From assembly GCA_036833635.1 (NCBI GenBank), contig DAITPJ010000020.1, forward strand, positions 1 to 26,831: a DNA stretch of 26,831 bases, written 5' to 3'. The position numbers were made by a program, and so were the translations under genes. The stretch comes from Terrimesophilobacter sp036833635 (GTDB lineage: Bacteria > Actinomycetota > Actinomycetes > Actinomycetales > Microbacteriaceae). Of this stretch, positions 13,103-20,655 are shown piece after piece. The notes under the pieces are model-generated. The model was given only the letters and a program-made list of their open reading frames with translations. It did not search any database and was not told the origin of the DNA. Within the stretch, counting starts at the first letter, position 1. The number at the start of each line of letters is the position of its first letter.

Positions 13103-15184
13103 GTGGCGAGTTCTGACTACTCTGCGCGGCACCTGTCCGTGCTGGAAGGTCTGGAAGCCGTCCGCAAACGTCCAGGAATGTACATCGGGTCGACTGATTC
13201 GCGCGGGCTCATGCACTGCCTCTGGGAGATCATCGACAACTCGGTCGACGAGGCGCTCGGCGGGTTCGGTGATGACATCGACATCGTCCTGCACCCCGAC
13301 AACTCCGTCGAAGTGCGGGACAGGGCGCGCGGCATCCCCGTCGACATCGAGCCCAAGACGGGACTCTCCGGGGTCGAGGTCGTCTTCACGAAGCTGCATG
13401 CGGGCGGCAAATTCGGCACGGGTTCGTATTCGTCCTCAGGCGGGCTGCACGGCGTCGGCGCGTCGGTCGTCAACGCGCTCTCAGAACGCCTCGACGTCGA
13501 GGTCGACCGCGACGGCAAGACCTGGGCGATGTCCTTCCACCGCGGCGAGCCTGGCATCTTCGCGGATGCCGGAGAGCCGAAACCGGATGCCCCGTTCACG
13601 CCGTTCGTGCACGGGAGCGAGCTGCGTGTGGCCGGCAAGGTCGCGAAGGGGGTGACGGGCACAAGGGTGCGCTACTGGGCGGACCCGCAGGTCTTCACCC
13701 GCGGCGCGACGTTCCAGCGTGATGAGCTGCTCGAGCGGGCACGTCAGACGGCGTTCCTCGTCAAGGGGCTCGGCATCCGGGTCGACGACAAGCGTGGGGA
13801 GGAGCCGGTTCGCGAGGAGTTCCGTTACGCGGGAGGCATCGTCGAGTACGTCGATTATCTCGCGAAGGATTCCCCGATCACTTCGACCTGGCAACTGAGC
13901 GGGTCGGGCACGTTCACCGAGACCGTTCCGGTGCTCGACGACAAGGGGCACATGTCGCCCACCGAGCTGACCAGGGAGTGCGAGGTGGATGTGGCCCTTC
14001 GCTGGGGGATCGGGTACGACACCGAGTTCCGCAGCTACGTCAACATCATCGCGACGCCCAAGGGCGGCACGCACCAGGCCGGATTCGAGCAGGGGATCAT
14101 GAAGTTCCTGCGCGCCCAGGTCGAGCAGAACGCCCGCCGGCTCAAGGCGGGCAACGACAAGCTGGAGAAGGACGACATCCTCGCGGGGCTCACCGCGGTG
14201 CTCACGGTGCGGCTGCCAGAACCGCAGTTCGAGGGCCAGACCAAGGAGGTGCTCGGCACCCCTGCCGTGCGCAACATCGTCGCGAGCGTCGTCGCGAAGG
14301 GTCTCGGGGAGCGGTTCTCCTCCTCGAAGCGCGACGATAAGAACCAGGCCGCGCTCGTGCTCGACAAGATCGTCGCGGAGATGAAGGCGCGCGTCTCCGC
14401 CCGGGCGCACAAGGAAACCCAGCGCCGCAAGAACGCACTCGAGAACTCGTCCCTCCCGGCCAAGCTCGTCGACTGCCGCAGCAACGACGTCGGCAATAGC
14501 GAGCTGTTCATCGTCGAGGGCGACTCCGCGCTCGGCACCGCGAAGCTCGCGCGGGACAGTGAATACCAGGCGCTTCTGCCTATTCGGGGCAAGATCCTCA
14601 ACGTGCAGAAGGCGTCGGTCTCCGACATGCTCGGCAATGCGGAGTGCGCCGCGATCATCCAGGTCATCGGCGCGGGGTCCGGGCGCAGCTTCGACCTGGC
14701 GAGTGCGCGGTACGGCAAGGTCATCATCATGAGCGACGCGGATGTCGACGGTGCGCACATCCGGACCCTGCTGCTCACCCTCTTCCACCGCTACATGCCC
14801 GCCATGATCGAGGACGGGCGGGTGTACGCGGCCGTGCCGCCCCTCCACAGGGTCATCGTGCAGAACCCTGGAACGAAGCCCAACGAGACGATCTACACCT
14901 ACTCGGAGGCCGAACTGAACTCGGTGCTCGCGGCGCTCAAGAAGTCCGGCAGGCGGTACCAGGACCCGATCCAGCGCTACAAGGGGCTCGGAGAGATGGA
15001 TGCCGACCAGCTCTCGTCGACGACCATGGATCGCCGCTACCGCACGCTGCGGCGCGTCAGGATTCCGGATGCCGTTGCAGCAGAGAAGGTCTTCGACCTG
15101 CTCATGGGCAACGACGTCGCGCCCCGCAAGGAGTTCATCGTGGCGGGGGCCGCGAACCTGAGCCGCGACCGCATCGACGTCTAG
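13103..15184 (+). CDS. parE: DNA topoisomerase IV subunit B
   Basis: ATPase subunit of a type IIA topoisomerase that decatenates daughter chromosomes. The 693 residues begin at a GTG preceded by CGGAGG. The GHKL ATPase motifs are intact: WEIIDNSVDEAL with E42 as general base and N46 for magnesium, and GGLHGVGASVVNAL for the ATP lid. The TOPRIM domain has EGDSALG (E472) and DADVDGAHI (D545, D547, D549). The C-terminus carries the RYKGLGEMDADQL segment. I call it ParE rather than GyrB because its partner gene in this window lacks a GyrA box and both lie far from any dnaA-type locus. The partner parC lies 5.5 kb away, facing it. It is divergent from the small zinc-ribbon gene. Confidence 0.9.
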   Translation: MASSDYSARHLSVLEGLEAVRKRPGMYIGSTDSRGLMHCLWEIIDNSVDEALGGFGDDIDIVLHPDNSVEVRDRARGIPVDIEPKTGLSGVEVVFTKLHAGGKFGTGSYSSSGGLHGVGASVVNALSERLDVEVDRDGKTWAMSFHRGEPGIFADAGEPKPDAPFTPFVHGSELRVAGKVAKGVTGTRVRYWADPQVFTRGATFQRDELLERARQTAFLVKGLGIRVDDKRGEEPVREEFRYAGGIVEYVDYLAKDSPITSTWQLSGSGTFTETVPVLDDKGHMSPTELTRECEVDVALRWGIGYDTEFRSYVNIIATPKGGTHQAGFEQGIMKFLRAQVEQNARRLKAGNDKLEKDDILAGLTAVLTVRLPEPQFEGQTKEVLGTPAVRNIVASVVAKGLGERFSSSKRDDKNQAALVLDKIVAEMKARVSARAHKETQRRKNALENSSLPAKLVDCRSNDVGNSELFIVEGDSALGTAKLARDSEYQALLPIRGKILNVQKASVSDMLGNAECAAIIQVIGAGSGRSFDLASARYGKVIIMSDADVDGAHIRTLLLTLFHRYMPAMIEDGRVYAAVPPLHRVIVQNPGTKPNETIYTYSEAELNSVLAALKKSGRRYQDPIQRYKGLGEMDADQLSSTTMDRRYRTLRRVRIPDAVAAEKVFDLLMGNDVAPRKEFIVAGAANLSRDRIDV

Positions 15185-15204
15185 CGCGGCCTGGCGCGCT
15201 GCCG

Positions 15205-15223
15205 ACGTTTCCCCGGGAGACGT
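15205..15223 (+). terminator. Possible parE terminator hairpin
   Basis: Arms ACGTTTC and GAGACGT pair over 7 bp (one G-T) around a 5-nt loop, 21 bp after the parE stop. There is no U-tract. Actinobacterial intrinsic terminators often lack one, so this stays a weak call. Confidence 0.35.
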
Positions 15224-15321
15224 ACGGCGTCCTCCATGACTTCCGGCGTAACGTCGCATGACCAGATGATCCGGGAGATCCAACCATCCACGACTTTTCC
15301 GTCGTCGGCTGTTTCGGGGTG

Positions 15322-15339
15322 CGGCCGCTGACACGGCCG
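15322..15339 (+). repeat. Hairpin before the GT4 ribosome binding site
   Basis: Two copies of CGGCCG flank 6 nt (CTGACA) and can pair as a 6-bp stem. It ends 4 nt before AGGAG (15344-15348), the probable ribosome binding site of the operon, so it could affect translation of the first gene. Function is inferred. Confidence 0.35.
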
Positions 15340-15356
15340 AGACAGGAGCGTCCACC

Positions 15357-16685
15357 GTGACGTTGCACAAGGCGAATTCTTCTTCGATCAAGCGCGAGAC
15401 ACGGGGTGCCACGGTCAGGGGTCGTACCCTTCGAACCCGTAGCAAGTCGTTGCCATCGCCGGTTCAGTTCTCGTCGGCGCCCTCGCAGGTATCGGCGCCG
15501 ACGTCCATTGCGCTTCTCAGCACCTACCCACCACGGGAGTGCGGGCTTGCGACATTCACCGCCGCGCTCTACACCCACTTGGTCAATTCGGATGCGGCGT
15601 TCTCGCGCCGGGTCGGGGTGATCCGGGTACTCGGAGGCGGAGAAAGCGCAGACGACAAGTCCGGGGCGGTCGTCGGCTACCTTGTGAACGGGTCCCATAC
15701 CAGTGCAAGGGCCAACGTGCGCATGTTGAACAGCTACGACTCGGTGATCATCCAGCATGAGTACGGAATCTACGGCGGACCGGATGGCGAGGACATCCTG
15801 GGAATTGTTGAATCCATCACCGTACCGACAATCGTCGTCCTGCACACGGTACTCGTTGATCCGACTGCGCATCAGCGAGACATTTTGAATCGCCTCGCGG
15901 CGGCTGCGGACATCGTCGTGACAATGACCGAAACCGGTCGAACTCGTCTGGAGCAGCTATACGGTGTGGCACCAAACCGCATCGCGGTCATCCCTCATGG
16001 CGCAATCGATCACAATGCGACGCTTCACGAACCGCGAAGAGCCAATGTGCGCCCTGTCGTGCTCACCTGGGGGCTGCTGGGGCCCGGCAAAGGAATCGAG
16101 TGGGCGATCGATGCCATGGTCGGACTTCGGGACCTGAACCCGCGCTACCGCATCGTCGGGAAAACCCACCCGAAAGTGCTCGAGCGGGATGGCGAGCGCT
16201 ATCGCGGTGGCCTGGTCGACAGGGCGAACCGACGTGGGGTATCCGACCTCATCGAGTTCGATGCCCACTATCTTTCGGTCCAGCAATTGGCCGTCCTCGT
16301 TCAGAGTGCAGATGTCGTCCTACTTCCTTATGACTCGCCTGATCAGGTGACGTCGGGAGTGCTCATCGAGGCGATAGCGGCCGGTCGTCCGGTGGTGTCG
16401 ACGGCATTTCCCCACGCGGTCGAGTTGTTGGCCAATGGGTCAGGCATCGTCGTGCCGCAACGGGATTCGAATGCGATCCGCGACGCCGTTCGTCGCATTC
16501 TGAGCGAGCCGGCGCTGGCGAAGTCGATGGCCGGTCACGCGGCCGCCAGCGCTCCCGCGTTGGTATGGGGGGCGGTTGCCCAGCGTTATTGCCACCTCGT
16601 CGACTCTTTGGCAGAGGGTCGGAATTCGGCCACACGCAGCAGCGTTGCGGGTGAGCACGCCGCAGCCAGGGCCGTGCAGTCGTGA
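15357..16685 (+). CDS. Family 4 glycosyltransferase
   Basis: A 442-residue GT-B retaining glycosyltransferase that would move a sugar, often mannose or glucose, from a nucleotide sugar. The N-terminal 45 residues are basic and Ser-rich and probably disordered; there is no clear signal peptide. The acceptor domain begins at about residue 48 with IALLSTYPPRECGLATFTAAL. The C-terminal donor domain has LTWGLLGPGKGIEWAI, then ADVVLLPYDSPDQVTSGVLIEAIAAGRPVVST, which contains the E-x7-E-like nucleotide-sugar site of GT4. The GTG start has AGGAG 8 nt upstream. Its TGA overlaps the next GTG by 4 bp. Hand counts of a few lines here give lower GC (about 57 percent) than in parE (about 65 percent). Donor and product are unknown. 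Confidence 0.85.
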   Translation: MTLHKANSSSIKRETRGATVRGRTLRTRSKSLPSPVQFSSAPSQVSAPTSIALLSTYPPRECGLATFTAALYTHLVNSDAAFSRRVGVIRVLGGGESADDKSGAVVGYLVNGSHTSARANVRMLNSYDSVIIQHEYGIYGGPDGEDILGIVESITVPTIVVLHTVLVDPTAHQRDILNRLAAAADIVVTMTETGRTRLEQLYGVAPNRIAVIPHGAIDHNATLHEPRRANVRPVVLTWGLLGPGKGIEWAIDAMVGLRDLNPRYRIVGKTHPKVLERDGERYRGGLVDRANRRGVSDLIEFDAHYLSVQQLAVLVQSADVVLLPYDSPDQVTSGVLIEAIAAGRPVVSTAFPHAVELLANGSGIVVPQRDSNAIRDAVRRILSEPALAKSMAGHAAASAPALVWGAVAQRYCHLVDSLAEGRNSATRSSVAGEHAAARAVQS

Positions 16686-17758
16686 GTGTCGCGTTCGGCT
16701 CGCACATTTCACCGCTCTCGACGATCCCCGAAGTTTCATTTCGACACCTGAGTACTCTGACGGACGACAACGGGCTGTTCGAGCATGCGGACGGCACTCG
16801 CGCCCGGAAATCGCACGGGTATTGCGTCGATGATGTCGCACGCGCTCTCGTCGTCGTCTGCCGCGGCGTCGCGGCCCGATCCCGATCAACGACGGATGAT
16901 CCCACCGACCTGGACGGCCTGGCCGAGAACTACCTCTCCTTCGTGATTGCAGCGCAGGCCCACGACGGCCGGTTTCGGAACCGGCGTTCTCTCGGCGGGC
17001 GTTGGCAGGGGTGGGCGACGGTCGAGGATTGTTGGGGGCGCGCGCTCTGGGGATTGGGCACTGCAGCATCCACCTTCCCGACCGAGCATGGGCGCGACGC
17101 CGCGACCGCCGCGTTTGTTCGAGGTGCGCGCCAGAGATCGCCGTGGGTACGCCCAATGGCGTTTGCCGCGGTGGGTGCATGGGAACTACTGCGGATCTTG
17201 CCAGAGAATAATGGCGCACTGTCGTTGCTGGCTGCGGCAGCAGACACGATCGGTCGCCCGCACAGTTCGGGCGCCTGGCCGTGGCCGGAAGATCGCCTTC
17301 ACTATGCAAACGCTGTGATACCCCAGGCACTGATCTTGGCCGGATCGGCGCTCAACGACGATGCGCTCCTCTCCGACGGGTTGTTCCTGCTCGATTGGCT
17401 GGTCGAGGAGGAAAAATCGGGCGCTCATTACTCTTTCACCCCGGTCGGTGGCAGATCCCCGGGCGACCCCATTCCGGAGTTCGACCAGCAACCGATCGAG
17501 GCTGCGGCGCTCGCGAATGCCTGCGCATACGCGTTCGAAATCACCAGCGACGGCCGTTGGGCCGACGCAATCGATCTTGCCGTTGCCTGGTTCCTCGGAA
17601 CGAACGACTCAGGGGTCGCCCTCTACGACCCGCAAACGGGTGGAGGCTACGACGGGCTCGAGCGGGAAGGGCGAAATGAGAACCAGGGCGCCGAGTCGAC
17701 CCTGGCCGCCCTCTCGACTTTGCAGCATGGCCATTCACTTCGTACCGTGGTTCGATGA
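16682..17758 (+). CDS. Six-hairpin glycosidase-like protein
   Basis: A 358-residue protein of the kind found between GT4 and GH130 genes, sometimes labelled glycosyltransferase in databases. I do not recognise a catalytic family with certainty. The repeated helix-turn pattern and motifs such as KSHGYCVDDVARALVV, GRWQGWATVEDCWGRALWGLG, PWPEDRLHYANAVIPQALI and GGYDGLEREGRNENQGAESTLAAL suggest an alpha/alpha toroid like that of six-hairpin glycosidases. Conserved Asp/Glu in DDVARAL and NENQGAEST are candidates for catalysis. There is no signal peptide, so it should act in the cytoplasm. GTG overlaps the upstream stop (GTGA) and its own stop overlaps the next start (ATGA). The coupling implies equal production with the two enzymes on either side. 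Confidence 0.6.
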   Translation: MSVAFGSHISPLSTIPEVSFRHLSTLTDDNGLFEHADGTRARKSHGYCVDDVARALVVVCRGVAARSRSTTDDPTDLDGLAENYLSFVIAAQAHDGRFRNRRSLGGRWQGWATVEDCWGRALWGLGTAASTFPTEHGRDAATAAFVRGARQRSPWVRPMAFAAVGAWELLRILPENNGALSLLAAAADTIGRPHSSGAWPWPEDRLHYANAVIPQALILAGSALNDDALLSDGLFLLDWLVEEEKSGAHYSFTPVGGRSPGDPIPEFDQQPIEAAALANACAYAFEITSDGRWADAIDLAVAWFLGTNDSGVALYDPQTGGGYDGLEREGRNENQGAESTLAALSTLQHGHSLRTVVR

Positions 17759-19287
17759 ACGATATGACGTTGCTATCGCGGGCAGAACTGCGTCTTGGCG
17801 CCGATTCCTCGCGCGTGATCGCCCGGCTTTTCGTGCCCGGCCAGGAACTCCATAACGAGCGACACTCGCGAGCGTCGGATGTTATCGAGCGTGTTCTCGA
17901 GCTGTCGGATGAGACGGTCGTCGCGACCCTGGGATCGGTGATCGCCAGGTTCGCGGGCCGGCACAAGGATCTTCGGCGGGTGCTGCAAACCCACTACGAG
18001 CGGGTCGCACACCGGATTGACGAAGAGTCAGCCCTCTCGACGGAGCGGCGGCTGCTCATCGGTGCATGCTTCACGAAAGAGTTCTCCGTCGAGGCTGCGG
18101 CGTTGTTCAATCCGTCCATGGTCATGCACCCGGACCAATCGAACCTCGTGCCTGGGTCCGTGAGGTTCGTGATGAGCTTGCGTGCGGTCGGCGAAGGGCA
18201 CATTTCAAGCCTGGAGTTCCGCACCGGTGTCGTTGGTCCGGGCAGCTCCATCCAGGTCGATGAGCCTGGAGATTTTCTTGAGTCTGGAACTCATGGTCCA
18301 GCACAACATCATCGTGAAGTGCTCCTCGGCAAACTGGATGATGCCACTGGCGACGAGGAATGCTGCTCGTATCTTCGGCGGCAGCTTCCTGCCGAATTCG
18401 ATGACGAGACGCTGGAGGTTGCCCTTGCGCGACTCATCAGGCACCCGGTGACGCGAACTCGCGGGGCGCACAATGCTGAGCTGGCGCGACAGATTGCGGT
18501 GGGCAATTACATCGTGGAATTCGAGACGAGCACCGTCCTTGCCGAGCGCATCCTGTGGCCGCATTCGCCAGCCGAATCTCAGGGAATTGAGGATGCGCGA
18601 TTCGTTCGCTTCGCTGAGGATGATGGCACCGTCACCTACCTGGCGACCTATACGGCTTTCGATGGCGAGAATATTGCGCCCCAGTTGATTCGGACCACGG
18701 ACTTTCGCACTTTCGAGATCGTCCAGCTCGCCGGTGCGGCAGCACAGGACAAGGGCATGGCCTTATTTCCCAGGAAAGTACGCGGCACGTACGTCGCCTT
18801 GTCGCGGTCGGATCGCGAAAGCAGCGGTATCGCCACCTCTTCTGACGGACTGGTCTGGAGCAGTCCGACTCCGCTGCAATCACCACGGCAGCCGTGGGAG
18901 GTGATCCAACTGGGCAACGCCGGTTCTCCGATCGAAACCGAAGAGGGTTGGCTGGTGATCACTCACGGGGTCGGGCCGATGCGGGAGTATTCCCTTGGAG
19001 CGATCCTGCTCGACCGTGATGAGCCGAGCCGGGTCATCGGGGCGCTGCGCGAGCCACTTCTGAGGCCGACATCCGAGGAACGGGATGGGTATGTTCCCAA
19101 CGTCGTCTACTCGTGCGGCGCGATGCTCTTCGACGGTCAGTTGGTGCTTCCCTACGGGATCAGCGACTCAGCAGTGGGCTTCGCTTTCGTGGACCTGGCA
19201 ATGCTTCTTGAACGCCTGCTCTCCGACGGCCCGCTCGTCAAGGAGGGAGCACGGAGGGAGGGCTCTAAACCGATATTCAATAAATGA
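17755..19287 (+). CDS. GH130 family phosphorylase or hydrolase
   Basis: A 510-residue enzyme of glycoside hydrolase family 130, which contains beta-mannoside phosphorylases and some mannosidases. After an N-terminal extension of about 120 residues, five-bladed propeller motifs appear in order: ALFNPSMV, SQGIEDARFVRF (family EDPR-type motif with the likely catalytic Asp; Pro is Ala here), LATYTAFDGENIAPQ, KGMALFPRKVRGTYVALSR, GNAGSPIETEEGWLVITHGVG, SLGAILLDRDEPSRVIG and NVVYSCGAMLFDGQLVLPYGISD. The phosphate-site His that phosphorylases show in the LHR segment reads LSR, so hydrolysis or a different phosphate site is possible. No signal peptide. The ATG overlaps the upstream stop. Together with the GT4 gene it suggests synthesis and recycling of an intracellular mannoside. 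Confidence 0.82.
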   Translation: MNDMTLLSRAELRLGADSSRVIARLFVPGQELHNERHSRASDVIERVLELSDETVVATLGSVIARFAGRHKDLRRVLQTHYERVAHRIDEESALSTERRLLIGACFTKEFSVEAAALFNPSMVMHPDQSNLVPGSVRFVMSLRAVGEGHISSLEFRTGVVGPGSSIQVDEPGDFLESGTHGPAQHHREVLLGKLDDATGDEECCSYLRRQLPAEFDDETLEVALARLIRHPVTRTRGAHNAELARQIAVGNYIVEFETSTVLAERILWPHSPAESQGIEDARFVRFAEDDGTVTYLATYTAFDGENIAPQLIRTTDFRTFEIVQLAGAAAQDKGMALFPRKVRGTYVALSRSDRESSGIATSSDGLVWSSPTPLQSPRQPWEVIQLGNAGSPIETEEGWLVITHGVGPMREYSLGAILLDRDEPSRVIGALREPLLRPTSEERDGYVPNVVYSCGAMLFDGQLVLPYGISDSAVGFAFVDLAMLLERLLSDGPLVKEGARREGSKPIFNK

Positions 19288-19297
19288 TCGAACAAAG

Positions 19298-19326
19298 TTG
19301 CTAATATGAATGGTCCATGATAGACT
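19298..19326 (+). promoter_or_regulatory. Promoter of the HNH endonuclease gene
   Basis: TTGCTA (19298-19303), a 17-bp spacer, then TAGACT (19321-19326); the ATG follows after 9 nt. This is one of the best-matching sigma-70-type promoters in the window, and the short leader implies little or no 5' UTR. It separates this gene from the glycan operon. Confidence 0.6.
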
Positions 19327-19335
19327 AGGTCGATC

Positions 19336-20655
19336 ATGTTACTCGAACATGCGATCGACGGTCTGGAAGTGATTCCGGTCGATCCGCACGCTGCGGAGGT
19401 GGATCTGCAGTTCGAGCGCATGGTGTCTGAGTTGACCGACGTCAATCCGTTTCGGGACGGTGTGGAACGACTCGGTCGCATCGAGGCTACCCGGGCGGCC
19501 CTCTTCGCCGAGGAGGCGATCGAGCTCATGGAACTCGTGCACTCCGCCATCGCCGAGGCCGGGCGGGGCGCCTCCATCGACCTCGTGGTCCGCTCGGTGA
19601 CTACGGAGATCGCGATCGCGCGAAGGGTGTCCGATCGCACGATCCAGTCCCGGATCTCGGAGGCCTGGCGACTCGTCGGGGACTTCCCGCTCACGCTTCA
19701 CGCCCTGGAGGGCGGGGCCGTCTCGGTGGCCCAGGCCCGAGTGATCATGACCGAGGGCATCGTCATTCGCGACCCGCAGCGTCGTGTCGACTACGAGTCG
19801 GCCATGCTCGACCGGGCGGCGGAGGTCACGCCGGGGCGGCTTCGTCGACTCGCGAGGGCGGCAGCGAGCTCGATCGCGGAGGTCTCCTTCGAGGAGCGAC
19901 ATGAGTGCGCCAGGGAGAAGCGTTCGGTCTCCTGCACGGAACTCGACGACGGGATGTCGGAGCTCGTGGCCGTGATCCCCACGGTTCTTGCCGCCGGAAT
20001 CGCGGATCGACTTACGCAGTTCGCGAAAGCGGTCAAGGTCGCAGGGATCGCGGACCCGCACTCGCCCGATTCGCCTGCAGTCGATACCCGAACTCTGGAC
20101 CAATTGCGCGCCGATCTGTTCTGTGACCTGCTGCTGACCGGCCAGCCCTCGGGGCACCCGCACGCCGCAATTGACGCCATCCGTGCCGAGGTGTCCATCC
20201 TCATTCCCGCGTTGACTCTGCTGGGCCAGAGCGAGGAGCCGGCGACAATCCTCGGAAGGGGGCCGATCGACCTCCAGGACGCGCTCCATCTTGCGGCAGA
20301 GGCGCCCTCGCTCGTGCGGGTGATCACCGATCCCGTCACCGACCTGGTCCTGGCGACCGATAACTACCGCCCGAGCGAGAAACTGAGACGATATTTGCGG
20401 ATGCGGGACGGCCGATGCCGATGCCCCTCCTGCAACCGATCCGCGTGGCGAAGCGATATCGACCACACGATCCCGTACTCGGAGGGCGGCCCCACCGAAG
20501 CGGGCAACCTTGCCCACTTGTGTCCGGGGCACCACACCGTCAAGCACCTCCCGGGGTGGAGTGTGCGCCAGCTCGAACCCGGTGTCCTGGAGTGGACGAC
20601 TCCGCACGGCATCGTGGCCACCGACCGGCCCGACACCCCGGTGCGGTTCAGCTGA
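19336..20655 (+). CDS. DUF222 / HNH endonuclease (13E12 repeat type)
   Basis: A 439-residue protein of the DUF222 plus HNH class, the 13E12-repeat family present in many copies in actinobacterial genomes. The N-terminal 300 residues are helical DUF222 sequence, including RVSDRTIQSRISEAWRLVGDFPLTLHALEGG and AVSVAQARVI. The C-terminal nuclease domain has CPSC, SDIDHTIPYSEGG (D376, H377), GNLAHLCPGHHTVKH: the two Cys pairs and His of a zinc-stabilised HNH (beta-beta-alpha metal) site. The active site looks complete. The biological role is unclear; mobility has been suspected for the family. Its stop overlaps that of parC by 8 bp. Base composition is close to the host genes, unlike parts of the glycan operon. 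Confidence 0.88.
   Translation: MLLEHAIDGLEVIPVDPHAAEVDLQFERMVSELTDVNPFRDGVERLGRIEATRAALFAEEAIELMELVHSAIAEAGRGASIDLVVRSVTTEIAIARRVSDRTIQSRISEAWRLVGDFPLTLHALEGGAVSVAQARVIMTEGIVIRDPQRRVDYESAMLDRAAEVTPGRLRRLARAAASSIAEVSFEERHECAREKRSVSCTELDDGMSELVAVIPTVLAAGIADRLTQFAKAVKVAGIADPHSPDSPAVDTRTLDQLRADLFCDLLLTGQPSGHPHAAIDAIRAEVSILIPALTLLGQSEEPATILGRGPIDLQDALHLAAEAPSLVRVITDPVTDLVLATDNYRPSEKLRRYLRMRDGRCRCPSCNRSAWRSDIDHTIPYSEGGPTEAGNLAHLCPGHHTVKHLPGWSVRQLEPGVLEWTTPHGIVATDRPDTPVRFS
20648..20655. other. Palindromic overlap of two convergent stops
   Basis: TCAGCTGA is its own reverse complement and supplies the TGA stop for both the HNH gene (plus) and parC (minus). The two coding regions thus overlap by 8 bp with no room for a terminator between them. 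Confidence 0.9.

Noticed and set aside
13481..15445. Long open frame of 654 codons opposite parE
   Set aside because: Antisense shadow of parE with Arg/His/Leu-rich composition; no ribosome binding site or domain.
19339..20607. Open frame of 422 codons opposite the HNH gene
   Set aside because: The plus-strand protein has a complete DUF222 plus HNH domain pair; the minus frame has no recognisable features.
15185..20655. Region between parE and parC considered as a prophage or integrative element
   Set aside because: No integrase, recombinase, phage structural gene, tRNA or flanking direct repeat is visible.
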